A stretch of DNA of 64,000 bases, taken from the NCBI RefSeq assembly GCF_000515395.1, contig NZ_KI911782.1, positions 2,788,606 to 2,852,605 of the forward strand, read 5' to 3'. Each line of letters starts with the position of its first letter. The first letter of the stretch is position 1. Positions 33,049 through 44,177 of this stretch are shown in pieces. The stretch is from Jiangella gansuensis DSM 44835. GTDB taxonomy: Bacteria; Actinomycetota; Actinomycetes; Jiangellales; Jiangellaceae. The position numbers were made by a program, and so were the translations under genes. The notes beneath the pieces are model-generated. The model made no database searches. It saw only the letters and a list, made by a program, of their open reading frames with translations, and was not told the DNA's origin.

Positions 33049-34854
33049 TCAGAAGGGTGGTGGATCGTCGGCCTGCTGCGGATCGGGTGATGGCTCGGGG
33101 ATGGGGCCGACCTGTTCGGGTGGCTTGACGTAGGCGTGGCCGGTGGGGCTCGTCCACACGGTCGCGCCGCTGACGTGCCTGTGAACGCGCCAGCCGCCGT
33201 CGTGTTTGAGCAGGTGGTGTAGCCGGCACAAGGCGTGGCAGTTGCATGCGCTGGTTGGGCCGCCCCGTCTGTACGGGCTGCGGTGGTCGATGTCGCAGCC
33301 GACGGCCGGACGGTGACAGCCCGGAGCGCGGCAGGTGCGGTCGCGGAGGACGACGTGGTCGATGAGCGCCTGTGGCGGCCGGTACCTTGTGGTTCCGTGG
33401 TCGAGCACCCGCCCGGTAGCCGGATCGGTGCCGACCCACTGCCAGACTCCCGCGGCGGCGAGGTGCCGGGCGACCGCGGCCGGGATGGGACCGTATCCCT
33501 CGAGATAACCGGGCTGGTCGTCCAGCCCCACAAGTGACCGGAACGCGAAGGTGACGTTCACCGCGACCGGCCGACCCTGTGCCGACGAGAGCGGAATCCG
33601 CACGGGATCCTGGGGAGCGGACGGTCCATCGTGATCGGCCGGCGTGACGTGGCCGCCGTCCGTCCGGCGAGGACGGCCCGTGTGGTCGTCGCCGCAAACG
33701 TGGACGTCGGCGGGAAGGCTGCCGAAGGTGCAGGTGCAGGTGCAGCCGGGCCGGTGGGCGACGGGAGCCGGGTCACCGCCGATCTGCTGGGTACTCAGGG
33801 CGGCCCAGGCCAGTGCGGCCAGGGCGTCGGCGCGCCGCTGCCCGGCGGTTCGCGGTTCCTGCCCGGCCGCCGCGTCCTGTCGCTTCAGTGTCTGGGCGGC
33901 GGCGCTCAGCACCGACGTCACCGCCACGGCGTCCTCGGCGGGGAGGTAGGCGTCCACGTACGCCATCCCGTCCTCAGCGGGGGTCATGGTGACGTCACGC
34001 CGCTCCCGCGCCTGCTGGCAGCGCTGCTCCGTCTGCAGCGGAGCCAGCTCGAGGAGAAGCTGCCGGATCCGCCGCCGCAGCGCCACTGAGTCGATGGATG
34101 CCGCGGCGGGAAGGACGGCGGCCTCGACGCGGCGGCGGACCCCGGCATCCTGGCCACCGAGTTCGGCGGTGATCACCTTGGCACGCCGTTCGTCAATGGC
34201 ACCGGCTTCCAGCGAACGCAGCGTGGCCGGGAAGTCCTGGGCGAGCTGAACGGCGTGCCCGACGAGGTTCTCGGCCTGGCGGGACGTGAGCTGGGTGCGG
34301 CCGGCCACCTCCACCGCGGTGTTCGTGACCGGGTTCACCGACCGGTAGCCGGTGTCGGCCGGCCGCAGCTCCGGCCGGGCGGCCAGGGCGGTGAGCACGA
34401 CAGCCTGGCGGGCAGCGACCCAGGCAGCGAGCCTGGCCCAACCCGCGGCCGCCTCGACCAGGTCGTAACCGTCGGCCGTCGCGGCGTCGAGCCCCGCCAG
34501 CACGGCGGCCAGCTGCGCACCGACCGGCACATCGGCAACGTCCACCCGCTCGGCATCGTCAGAGGCGCCCGTGCCGTCGGAGACGCCGGGCGCGTCGGAG
34601 GTGTCTGCGGTGTCGGTTGAGCCAGCGCTGTCGGGGAGGCCGGGCGCATCTGTGAGACCGGTGCCGTCGGCCAAGCCAGTGCCGTCGGAGAGGCAGTCGG
34701 TTGAGCCGGCGACATCGCGGTAGCCGGTACCGTCGACGAGGCCGGCGGCCGTCGTGTCGTCGGGAAGATCCCCGTGGCCGTAAGTGACCCACGCGCCAGA
34801 GCGAGGGCCGCGTGCGACCCCGGACCCAGCACTCCACGAAGCGTTCTCGAACAT
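33049..34854 (-). CDS. DUF222 / HNH endonuclease domain protein
   Basis: 601 residues from ATG 34854, which follows TAGGAT plus seven bases (leaderless). A longer start at 34884 is less likely. The N-terminal 85 residues include a low-complexity Asp/Gly/Thr run (DGTG, SDGTGLADGTG). The central DUF222 region contains LTSRQAENLVGHAVQLAQDFPAT and AVVLTALAARPEL. The C-terminus has an HNH motif: CRAPGCHRPAVGCDIDHRSPYRRGGPTSACN followed by LCRLHHLLKH. Such proteins are numerous in actinobacteria and often behave as mobile families. The function is unknown. Confidence 0.85.
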   Translation of the reverse strand: MFENASWSAGSGVARGPRSGAWVTYGHGDLPDDTTAAGLVDGTGYRDVAGSTDCLSDGTGLADGTGLTDAPGLPDSAGSTDTADTSDAPGVSDGTGASDDAERVDVADVPVGAQLAAVLAGLDAATADGYDLVEAAAGWARLAAWVAARQAVVLTALAARPELRPADTGYRSVNPVTNTAVEVAGRTQLTSRQAENLVGHAVQLAQDFPATLRSLEAGAIDERRAKVITAELGGQDAGVRRRVEAAVLPAAASIDSVALRRRIRQLLLELAPLQTEQRCQQARERRDVTMTPAEDGMAYVDAYLPAEDAVAVTSVLSAAAQTLKRQDAAAGQEPRTAGQRRADALAALAWAALSTQQIGGDPAPVAHRPGCTCTCTFGSLPADVHVCGDDHTGRPRRTDGGHVTPADHDGPSAPQDPVRIPLSSAQGRPVAVNVTFAFRSLVGLDDQPGYLEGYGPIPAAVARHLAAAGVWQWVGTDPATGRVLDHGTTRYRPPQALIDHVVLRDRTCRAPGCHRPAVGCDIDHRSPYRRGGPTSACNCHALCRLHHLLKHDGGWRVHRHVSGATVWTSPTGHAYVKPPEQVGPIPEPSPDPQQADDPPPF

Positions 34855-35002
34855 ACGAACTATCCTATCCCGCCCCTCCGACAACCTCCGGAGCCGATCG
34901 AGAGCCGGGCCATCGCCGCCGGGTCCGGGTCGTCATCGCGGCTTTCGGCCCCGCACGGTTCGCGGCCACCGGCCGCCCGGCTGGACCGATGCCTCCGAGC
35001 GA

Positions 35003-35980
35003 TCAGCCGGTCCGCTCGCCCTGGGGAGGGGCCGACGCCGCGGCGTAGCGCTCGGAGAGCTCCCGCAGGTGGGTGCGCAGCTCCGGCGGGTCGAGCACCT
35101 CGAATCCGACGCCCAGGCTGCCCAGGTAGCCGGCGAGGTCGTGCCAGGAGTCGCCGCCGGTCTGCAGGAGACAGCTGCCGTCGTCGAGGACGGTGACCAG
35201 CCCGCCCATCGCGGTGATCTTGTCGGTGACCACCTCGACCGGTGCGTCCAGCCGGACCCGGGCCTGGTGGCGATATGCCTGCGAGCCGACGCCCCGCAGC
35301 ACGTGCGCGACGGCGTCCCCGCCGGGTGGCTGCCGGGGTTCGAAGCGCGGCCCGGTGGGGATCCGGGGGCGGATCCGGTCCGCGCGGAAGGTGCGCCAGT
35401 CGCCGCGGCCCACATCCCACGCGAGCAGGTACCACCGCCGGCCGGTGTAGACGAGCTGGTGCGGCTCCACCGTGCGCACCGACGACGCGCCCTCGTGGCC
35501 GACGTAGTCGAACCGCAGCCGCTCGTGCCGGTGCGCTGCCGCCGCGATCTCGGTCAGCGTCGCTGCGTCGACCCTGGCGCCGACGCCCGCCGCGGACGCC
35601 GTCGCCGACCGCAGCGCGTCGAGCCGGTGCCGCAGCCGCGACGGCAACGTCCGCTCCAGCTTGGCCAGCGCCCGCAGCGACGTCTCCTCGATGCCCGTGA
35701 CGGACCCGGCCGCCGCCGCCCGCAACCCGAGGACGACGGCGACGGCTTCGTCGTCGTCCAGCAGCAGCGGCGGCAACGCCGATCCAGCGCCCAGCCGGTA
35801 ACCGCCGGCCGGCCCGGTGGTCGACTCGACCTCGTAGCCCATGATTCGCAGCCGCTCGATGTCGTTGCGGACGGTGCGCGTCGTGACCTCCAGCCGCGAG
35901 GCCAGGTCCGCGCCCGACCACTCCCGCCTGACCTGCAGTAGTGACAGCAGCTTCAGCAGCCGCACCGAGGTGTCCAACAT
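35003..35980 (-). CDS. HTH-WYL domain transcriptional regulator
   Basis: 325 residues. It has an N-terminal winged helix of DeoR/HTH_11 type (SVRLLKLLSLLQVRREWSGADLASRLEVTTRTVRNDIERL) and a WYL ligand-binding domain around 155-220 (RLRFDYVGHEG, VEPHQLVYTGRRWYLLAWD). A C-terminal WCX-like extension follows. It is divergent from a VOC protein with a clear dyad in the intergenic region, so it probably controls that pair. WYL domains often sense nucleic-acid or small ligands; the ligand here is unknown. Confidence 0.88.
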   Translation of the reverse strand: MLDTSVRLLKLLSLLQVRREWSGADLASRLEVTTRTVRNDIERLRIMGYEVESTTGPAGGYRLGAGSALPPLLLDDDEAVAVVLGLRAAAAGSVTGIEETSLRALAKLERTLPSRLRHRLDALRSATASAAGVGARVDAATLTEIAAAAHRHERLRFDYVGHEGASSVRTVEPHQLVYTGRRWYLLAWDVGRGDWRTFRADRIRPRIPTGPRFEPRQPPGGDAVAHVLRGVGSQAYRHQARVRLDAPVEVVTDKITAMGGLVTVLDDGSCLLQTGGDSWHDLAGYLGSLGVGFEVLDPPELRTHLRELSERYAAASAPPQGERTG

Positions 35981-36000
35981 CCTCGTGAGTCTGCCAGCAA

Positions 36001-36023
36001 TTGCGGAACCGGACGTTCCACAA
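36001..36023. promoter_or_regulatory. Dyad in the WYL/VOC intergenic region
   Basis: TTGCGGAAC-CGGAC-GTTCCACAA is an inverted repeat with 8 of 9 arm positions matching. It lies 21 bases from the WYL start and 53 from the VOC start. It is the best candidate operator for the divergent pair. Confidence 0.6.
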
Positions 36024-36075
36024 CGGCCAGTAGCGTCGTTCCCATCAGCACAAACACCCAGGAAGGACCGGAACG

Positions 36076-36549
36076 ATGACCATCCAGCTGCGCGGCTTCT
36101 GCACCCTGAACTTCTATGCCGACGACATGGGCGCCGCGCGGCGGTGGTACACCGAGGTGCTCGGCACGGAGCCGTACTTCGAGGCCGTCGACCCCACGTC
36201 GGGCCGGGTCGGCTACTACGAGTGGCGCATCGGCGACCACCAGGACGAGTTCGGGATCATCAACCGGGCCTGGGCTCCGGCCGGCGAGCCCACCGGGCCC
36301 GGGCGCCCCGGCGGCGCGGTCATGAACTGGCATGTCGACGACCTGGACGGCACACTGGAGCGCCTTCTGGAGCACGGCGCCACCGTGCACCAGCCGCGCG
36401 TCGACCGCACCCACGGCTTCGCGAACGCGTCGGTCGTCGACCCGTTCGGCAACGTCCTGGGTCTCATGTACAACCCGCACTGGAAGGCGTTGGCGGACGG
36501 AACCGACGGGACCGACGGGACCGACGGGACCGACGGAGCCGGCGCGTGA
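36076..36549 (+). CDS. VOC (glyoxalase/bleomycin-resistance fold) family protein
   Basis: 157 residues with two VOC half-modules (FCTLNFYADDMGAARRWYTEVLG and VMNWHVDDLDGTLERLLEHGA). The second half ends in the usual VVDPFGNVLGLM. Members bind metal and act on small molecules or sequester drugs. The C-terminus carries a tandem DGT repeat (five units), absent from typical members and probably disordered. The ATG follows AAGGACC. The gene overlaps the YdeI-like gene by 4 bases, so they are coupled. The function is unassigned. Confidence 0.85.
   Translation: MTIQLRGFCTLNFYADDMGAARRWYTEVLGTEPYFEAVDPTSGRVGYYEWRIGDHQDEFGIINRAWAPAGEPTGPGRPGGAVMNWHVDDLDGTLERLLEHGATVHQPRVDRTHGFANASVVDPFGNVLGLMYNPHWKALADGTDGTDGTDGTDGAGA
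36496..36540 (+). repeat. 9-bp tandem repeat (GACGGGACC) x5
   Basis: Five consecutive 9-base units, three identical, encode DGT DGT DGT DGT DGA at the end of the VOC protein. It is in frame and has the form of a slippage-prone minisatellite. Confidence 0.9.
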
Positions 36550-37115
36550 GCGCCCCGGCCGACCCCGAGGTCCTGGTGTTCGACGACGCCGCCGGCTGGG
36601 AGCGGTGGCTGGACGAGCACCATGCGACCAGCGGCGGGGTCTTCGTCCGGATCGCCAAGAAGGGCGCGCCGCAGCCGTCGCTGACCATCCGCGAGGCGTT
36701 GGAGGCCGCATTGTGCTTCGGCTGGATCGACAGCGTGCGCCGCGGGCTGGACGAACACCACTACCTGCAGCGGTACTCGCCGCGCCGGGCCGGCAGCGCC
36801 TGGTCCAAGGTCAACGTCGAGATGGTCGCGGCGCTGACCGAGGCCGGGCGGATGCGCCCGTCGGGGCTGGCCCAGGTCGAGGCGGCCCGCGCCGACGGAC
36901 GCTGGGACGCCGCCTACGCCCCGCAGCGCGAGGCGACCGTGCCGCTGGAGCTGGCAGCCGACCCGGACGCCGCGGCAGCCTTCGAGGCGCTGGGCCGGTC
37001 AGCCCGCTACGCCGTGCTGTTGCCCGTGCTCAAGGCGCGGACGCCGCAGACCAAGGCTGCCCGGGCCGCCCAGGCGGTCGCGGTACTGCGCGGCGGCCGC
37101 CCGCGGGAGCGATAA
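36546..37115 (+). CDS. YdeI/OmpD-associated family protein
   Basis: 189 residues from GTG 36546, overlapping the VOC stop. It has the YdeI-type order: WERWLDEHHATSGGVFVRIAKKG, then LTIREALEAALCFGWIDSVRRGLDEHHYLQRYSPRRAGSAWSKVN and a C-terminal helical YdeI half with LARYAV-like residues. Relatives are linked to antimicrobial-peptide or bacteriocin protection, on thin evidence. It is cytoplasmic with no membrane segment. It is coupled to the VOC gene and possibly controlled by the WYL protein. Confidence 0.8.
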   Translation: MSAPADPEVLVFDDAAGWERWLDEHHATSGGVFVRIAKKGAPQPSLTIREALEAALCFGWIDSVRRGLDEHHYLQRYSPRRAGSAWSKVNVEMVAALTEAGRMRPSGLAQVEAARADGRWDAAYAPQREATVPLELAADPDAAAAFEALGRSARYAVLLPVLKARTPQTKAARAAQAVAVLRGGRPRER

Positions 37116-37194
37116 TCGAGGCACCCACGCCGCGCCCGGCGCGGTAGGGTCAGACGCTTGAGACCACCGCTCCCGTAGAGAGGCTGCTCCACCC

Positions 37195-37599
37195 ATGTCC
37201 GTAGGCGAGATCGCAGGGTTGCTGGCCGCCGTCGCCTTCGTGGCGCTGGTCGGTTTACTCGCCGTGCCGATCCTGAAGCTGGGCCGGACGGTGGACGAGT
37301 TCACCCGCGTCGTCCAGGACATCCGCTCCGAGCACGTCGCGAAGACCTCCACCACCGTCGACGAGACCAACGAGCTGCTGGCCTCCACGAACGCGCAGTT
37401 GCAGCGGATCGACGCCATCACGTCGAACGCGCAGACCGTCACCACCAACGTCGCGGCCATGTCGTCGCTGTTCGCCGCCACACTGGGCGGCCCGCTGGTG
37501 CGTACGGCCGCGTTCACCTACGGGGTGCGGCGGGCGCTGGCCGCGCGCCGCGACGGCGGGGGGCGCGGCCGGCGCTTCCGGCGGGGGGGCGGGGCATGA
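37195..37599 (+). CDS. DUF948 membrane protein
   Basis: 134 residues. It has an N-terminal hydrophobic helix (GLLAAVAFVALVGLLAVPIL), then a long amphipathic region with Thr/Asn-rich heptads (VDETNELLASTNAQLQRIDAITSNAQTVTTNV), the DUF948 pattern, and a basic Gly/Arg-rich tail. It overlaps the next gene by 4 bases. The pair directly before alaS is a conserved actinobacterial arrangement. The function is unknown; it is likely an anchored coiled coil on the cytoplasmic face. Confidence 0.85.
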   Translation: MSVGEIAGLLAAVAFVALVGLLAVPILKLGRTVDEFTRVVQDIRSEHVAKTSTTVDETNELLASTNAQLQRIDAITSNAQTVTTNVAAMSSLFAATLGGPLVRTAAFTYGVRRALAARRDGGGRGRRFRRGGGA

Positions 37600-37907
37600 A
37601 GCGGCTGTTCTGGGTGGCTCTGGGGGCCACCGCGGGTGTCCTGGTGGTCCGCAAGATCACGCAGGCGGCGGACAGCCTCACCCCGGAGGGCGCGGCGGAC
37701 CGCGTCGCCGGCGGGGTCCGCGAACTCACCGCGGCCATCCGCGACTTCGCCGACGAGGTCCGCGCCGGCATGACCGAGCGCGACGCCGAACTGCGCTACG
37801 CCCTGGGCATCGCACCCGACGGCACCGGCGCAACCGGAAAGCCGGGCCATCCAGATCTTGACGCCGTCGACGATCTCATCCGCACCAATCCGAGAGGCAC
37901 GTACTGA
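37596..37907 (+). CDS. DUF6167-type small membrane-associated protein
   Basis: 103 residues starting MKRLFWVALGATAGVLVVRKITQAADSL, a membrane anchor, followed by an amphipathic helix (VRELTAAIRDFADEVRAGMTERDAELRYALG). It overlaps the DUF948 gene and ends 2 bases before alaS. Its conserved position suggests cotranscription with alaS. No known biochemical role. Confidence 0.8.
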   Translation: MKRLFWVALGATAGVLVVRKITQAADSLTPEGAADRVAGGVRELTAAIRDFADEVRAGMTERDAELRYALGIAPDGTGATGKPGHPDLDAVDDLIRTNPRGTY

Positions 37908-37909
37908 TC

Positions 37910-40587
<2,678 letters not shown>

Positions 40588-40591
<4 letters not shown>

Positions 40592-41055
40592 CGGTGCGCC
40601 GCGGCGTCAGACTGGGGGTTGATGTCGGATCCGTCCGCATCGGGGTCGCTTCGTGTGACCCCGGCGGGCTGATCGCCACACCGGTGGAGACCGTTCGGCG
40701 CGGCCCCGGTGACCTGCGGCGACTCGCCGAGTTGGTGGCTGAGCGCAGTCCTATCGAACTGGTCGTGGGTTTGCCGCGTAGTCTCGATGGGAAGGAACAT
40801 GCCGCGGCCCGGCACGTGCGGGCGTTTGGTGCGGATTTGGCTCGGTATGTGGCACCATGCCCGGTACGGCTGGTCGATGAGCGCTTGACCACCGCCGTCG
40901 CGACGCGGGGAATGCGAGCCAGCGGTGTCTCGTCCCGGGCGGCGCGCCCGGCCATCGACCAGGCCGCGGCGATGGTGATCCTGCAAGACGCGCTCGACGC
41001 CGAACGAAGCAGTGGCGAGCCGCCTGGAGAGGTGCTGACGGTGACCGATGACTGA
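40588..41055 (+). CDS. ruvX: Holliday-junction resolvase-like RuvX (YqgF family)
   Basis: 155 residues from GTG 40588, overlapping the alaS stop. It has an RNase H-like fold: LGVDVGSVRIGVASCDPGGLIATPVETV (first Asp), VVGLPRSLDGKEHAAA, and RLVDERLTTAVA with DERLTT, plus the terminal Asp in AIDQAAAMVILQDALD. YqgF proteins act in pre-16S rRNA processing and possibly recombination. It overlaps mltG by 8 bases. Order alaS-ruvX-mltG-aroE is conserved in actinobacteria. Confidence 0.92.
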
Positions 41056-42196
41056 CCTCGACACGTCGGAGGAGATCGTGCGCCCCCGACGGCATCGGCG
41101 CCGCCGGCGCCGGCGAAGCCGGTTCGGCTCGTTCGTCGCGGTCTTCCTCTCTCTCGTCGTCGTGGGCGGCCTGATCGGTGGCATCTACTACGGCGGAAGC
41201 GCCCTGCTCAACAGCATCAACGGCGTCTTCGGGGACGCCGAGGACTATCCGGGCCCCGGCAGCGGCGAAGTGTCGGTCACCATCGAGGAAGGCGCCAGCA
41301 TCCGGTCCATGGGTGCCACCCTGTTCGAGGCAGGGGTCGTCGCGAGCCAGGACGCGTTCATCGAAGCCGCGGACGGCAACCCGCAGGCCACCTCCATCCA
41401 GCCCGGCAACTACGTCCTGGCCCGCGAGATGCGTGCCTCCGACGCCGTCGAGGCCCTGATCAGCGGCGAGGGCGGGCAGCGGGTCTCGCTGCCGGAGGGT
41501 TACCGGGTGCGCCAGACCGTCACCCGGCTGGCCGAGGAGTCCGGGTTCACCGAAGAGGAACTGCAGGCGGCCATCGACGCCGCCGCGCTGCCGGAGTACG
41601 CCGAGGGCGACCCGGAAGGCTTCCTCTACCCGGCCACGTACGACCTCGGCGGCGACACCACGCCGGAGTCCCTGGTCGCGGCCATGCTCGACCGGTTCGA
41701 CCGGACTGCGCAGCAGCTCGGTCTGCTCGACGGCGCGGCGGCGCTGAACCGGACACCTCTCGAGGTGGTCACCGTCGCCAGCATCGTGCAGCGCGAGGTC
41801 AGCCGACCCGAGGACATGCCGCGGGTTGCCGAGGTCATCTACAACCGGCTCTCCGGCGCCTGCCAGGCCAACGGGGTGCCGGAACAGCGGCTGCAGATGG
41901 ACTCCACCGTCCACTACGCCGTCGACGACTACTCCAGCGTCTACACGTCGCCGGAGATGCGGCAGGTCGACTCGCCGTACAACACCTATCGCGTGAGCGG
42001 GCTGCCGCCGGGGCCGATCGCGTCACCGGGCGACGACGCCCTCACGGCGGCGCTCAACCCGGCGAACGAGGGCAACTGCTACTTCGTCGCGGTCAACCTG
42101 GAGACCGGCGAGACGGCGTTCGCGGTCACCGCGGCGGACCACGCCGCCAACGAGGAGCTGCTGCGCGCCTACTGCCGGGAGAGCGACAGGTGCTGA
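41048..42196 (+). CDS. mltG: Endolytic murein transglycosylase MltG (YceG)
   Basis: 382 residues. A basic Arg-rich N-terminus precedes one membrane span (FVAVFLSLVVVGGLIGGIYY). A LysM-like segment (VSVTIEEGASIRSMGATLFEAGVV) and then the YceG catalytic domain follow. The catalytic Glu is in ASIVQREVSRPEDMPRVAEVIYNRL, followed by LQMDSTVHYAV and the signature SPYNTYRVSGLPPGPIASPG. It cleaves nascent glycan strands at the outer face of the membrane. It is tightly coupled to ruvX and overlaps aroE by 7 bases. Confidence 0.94.
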   Translation: MTDLDTSEEIVRPRRHRRRRRRRSRFGSFVAVFLSLVVVGGLIGGIYYGGSALLNSINGVFGDAEDYPGPGSGEVSVTIEEGASIRSMGATLFEAGVVASQDAFIEAADGNPQATSIQPGNYVLAREMRASDAVEALISGEGGQRVSLPEGYRVRQTVTRLAEESGFTEEELQAAIDAAALPEYAEGDPEGFLYPATYDLGGDTTPESLVAAMLDRFDRTAQQLGLLDGAAALNRTPLEVVTVASIVQREVSRPEDMPRVAEVIYNRLSGACQANGVPEQRLQMDSTVHYAVDDYSSVYTSPEMRQVDSPYNTYRVSGLPPGPIASPGDDALTAALNPANEGNCYFVAVNLETGETAFAVTAADHAANEELLRAYCRESDRC

Positions 42197-43032
42197 ACCG
42201 GCACTGCGGCGTCCTCGGGTCGCCCATCGCCCATTCACTTTCGCCGGTCATCCACCGCGCCGCGTACCAACACCTCGGGCTGGGCTGGGAGTACTCCGCA
42301 CACGAGGTCGACGAGGCCGGGCTGGCGGCGTTCCTCGGCTCGCTGGACCCGAGCTGGCGCGGCCTGTCCCTGACCATGCCCCTCAAGCGGGTGGCCCTCG
42401 AACTCTCGGCGACGGCGTCCGATGTCGCCCGGACCGTGGGTGCGGCCAACACGCTGGTACGGCTGGACGACGGGAACGGCGACGGCTGGGCGGCCGACAA
42501 CACGGACGTGCCGGGCGTCGTGGCGACGCTCGGCGAAGCCGGCGCCGGCACGGCCACGCCGGTCTGCCTGTGGGGTGGCGGCGCGACGGCGGCCAGTGTG
42601 CTCGCCGCGCTCGCGTTCCGCGGCAGCGGCCCGGTGCACGTGCACGCTCGGTCCGCGACGCGTGCCGGAGCGGCGCTGGCGGTAGCCGCGGCCCTGGGTC
42701 ACCCGGCCGAGGCGGCGCCGTGGGCCGTGCTCCCGGTCTGCGCGGCGGCCGGCTTGGTCGTCTCGACCGCGCCCGCCGGTGCGGTGGACGTGCTGGCCGG
42801 TGAGCTCACAGCGGCAGGCGCCGACGCCCGCCGGGTGCTGTTCGACGTCGTGTACGACCCGTGGCCCACCCCGCTCGCCGCCGCGTGGCTCGCGGCCGGG
42901 GGAGCGGTGGCCAGCGGCCTGGACCTCCTGGTGCACCAGGCGCTGGGCCAGGTGCGGCTGATGACCGGTTCCGACGTGCCGGTCTCGGTGCTGCGCGAGG
43001 CGGCGCTGGCGGCGATCGGCACCCGCGCGTGA
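42190..43032 (+). CDS. aroE: Shikimate dehydrogenase
   Basis: Reduces 3-dehydroshikimate to shikimate in aromatic amino acid synthesis. 280 residues. The substrate site has LGSPIAHSLSPVIHRAAY, LTMPLKRVAL (catalytic Lys) and GAANTLVR, with the NTD motif in ADNTDVPGV. The nucleotide loop is WGGGATAASVLAAL, with GGGATA in place of the common GAGGA. The C-terminal LVHQALGQVRLMTG is conserved. GTG 42190 overlaps the mltG stop region. It ends overlapping the prepilin peptidase by 4 bases. Confidence 0.92.
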   Translation: MLNRHCGVLGSPIAHSLSPVIHRAAYQHLGLGWEYSAHEVDEAGLAAFLGSLDPSWRGLSLTMPLKRVALELSATASDVARTVGAANTLVRLDDGNGDGWAADNTDVPGVVATLGEAGAGTATPVCLWGGGATAASVLAALAFRGSGPVHVHARSATRAGAALAVAAALGHPAEAAPWAVLPVCAAAGLVVSTAPAGAVDVLAGELTAAGADARRVLFDVVYDPWPTPLAAAWLAAGGAVASGLDLLVHQALGQVRLMTGSDVPVSVLREAALAAIGTRA

Positions 43033-43697
43033 CGCTCGTGCTCGCCGTGGCCGCCGCCGGGCTGGTCGTCGGCGCCCTGCTGCCCACCGCTATCGCCCGC
43101 ATCCCGGACCGCGCACCGCCCGGCGACTCGCCGCCCCCGACGCCGTACCGAGAGCTCGCCGCGGCGCCCCGGCTGGCGTGGTGGCTGGCCGCGGCGACCG
43201 CGCTGGTGTGGGCGCTGCTGGCGGTGGCGCGGGACGACTCCCGGGCGGATCTGCCGGCGTACCTCGTCGTCGGCGCGCTGGGCGTCGCGATGGCCTACGT
43301 CGACCTGCGCGAGCACCTGCTTCCCGACTGGCTCACCTACACCTCGCTCGCCGCCGCCGCCGCGCTACTGACCGTCGCCGCCGCGGCGACGCAGGACTGG
43401 GGCGCGTACGGCCGGGCTTGGGCGGGCGCCGCCGCGTGCCTGGTGTTCTACCTGCTGCTGGCGCTGCTCCGGCCCGCCGACCTGGGTCTCGGCGACGTCA
43501 AACTGGCCGCGGTGCTCGGGCTGTTGCTGGGCTGGGTCGGCTGGTACACGGTCGTGCTGGGAGTGTTCCTCGGCTTCCTCGTGGGCGGCGTCATCGGCAT
43601 GGTGCTGCTGGCCGCCGGCCGGGGACGGCGCACCGCCCTGCCGTTCGGCCCGCCGATGCTGGTGGGCGCCCTCGCCGCGGTGTTCCTCGCGACCTGA
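43029..43697 (+). CDS. Prepilin leader peptidase (A24 family)
   Basis: 222-residue polytopic membrane protease with about six to seven hydrophobic segments. Catalytic Asp residues are in AYVDLREHLLPDWLT and the GxGD motif LGLGDVKLAAVLGLLLG. The N-terminal methyltransferase domain with its four Cys is absent, as in short actinobacterial versions. It cleaves type IV pilin-like preproteins at the membrane. GTG 43029 overlaps aroE. No pilin genes are in the window. Confidence 0.88.
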   Translation: MTLVLAVAAAGLVVGALLPTAIARIPDRAPPGDSPPPTPYRELAAAPRLAWWLAAATALVWALLAVARDDSRADLPAYLVVGALGVAMAYVDLREHLLPDWLTYTSLAAAAALLTVAAAATQDWGAYGRAWAGAAACLVFYLLLALLRPADLGLGDVKLAAVLGLLLGWVGWYTVVLGVFLGFLVGGVIGMVLLAAGRGRRTALPFGPPMLVGALAAVFLAT

Positions 43698-44177
43698 TCA
43701 GGTGCGGCCGTCGGCCTCCTGGGCGGCGAACAGCGTGGGGTCGGGCCGGCTCCACTCCGCCTCGTAAACGGCGAACCCCGCGGCCCGCGCGGCCGCGCAT
43801 ACGGCGGGATCGTCGTCGACGAGGACCGCCACCGGGCGCTGCGCCGACAGCCGCTTCAGTACACCGACCTTGAACAGCCGGGCCGGACGGCGGTCGTCGT
43901 CGGGCCGCAGCAGTACCCGGCCGGCCGGTGCGCGGTGCTCGGACAGCCATTCCTGGGTGACGGTGCGCGTGCGCTCCGGCCGGCCGCTGAGGTAGAGGAT
44001 GTCGTGATCCTCGGCCACCTTCCGGACCAGTGCGAAACCCTCGGGATACGGCGCATCGTCACCCATGCCGGCGAAGAAGCCGGCCCAGTTCTTCGGCCGG
44101 CCCTGCAGGTGGTGAAGGCGGTGGCCGACGTCGGCGAGCACGCCGTCGATGTCGATGACGGCCAGCGGTCGGATCAT
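43698..44177 (-). CDS. HAD-family phosphatase-like protein
   Basis: 159 residues with the HAD nucleophile motif VIDIDGVLADV (Asp9, Asp11), motif II YLSGRPERTRTVT and motif III/IV LFKVGVLKRL...VLVDDDPAVC. Similar short HADs resemble the phosphatase domain of polynucleotide kinase. It overlaps the upstream polysaccharide deacetylase by 4 bases and abuts, head to tail, the convergent prepilin peptidase. The substrate is unknown. Confidence 0.8.
   Translation of the reverse strand: MIRPLAVIDIDGVLADVGHRLHHLQGRPKNWAGFFAGMGDDAPYPEGFALVRKVAEDHDILYLSGRPERTRTVTQEWLSEHRAPAGRVLLRPDDDRRPARLFKVGVLKRLSAQRPVAVLVDDDPAVCAAARAAGFAVYEAEWSRPDPTLFAAQEADGRT

Noticed and set aside
34845-34862. Possible second SOS box upstream of the HNH gene (TCGAACATACGAAC)
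   Set aside because: The second half is GAAC in direct, not inverted, orientation, so it is not a LexA palindrome.
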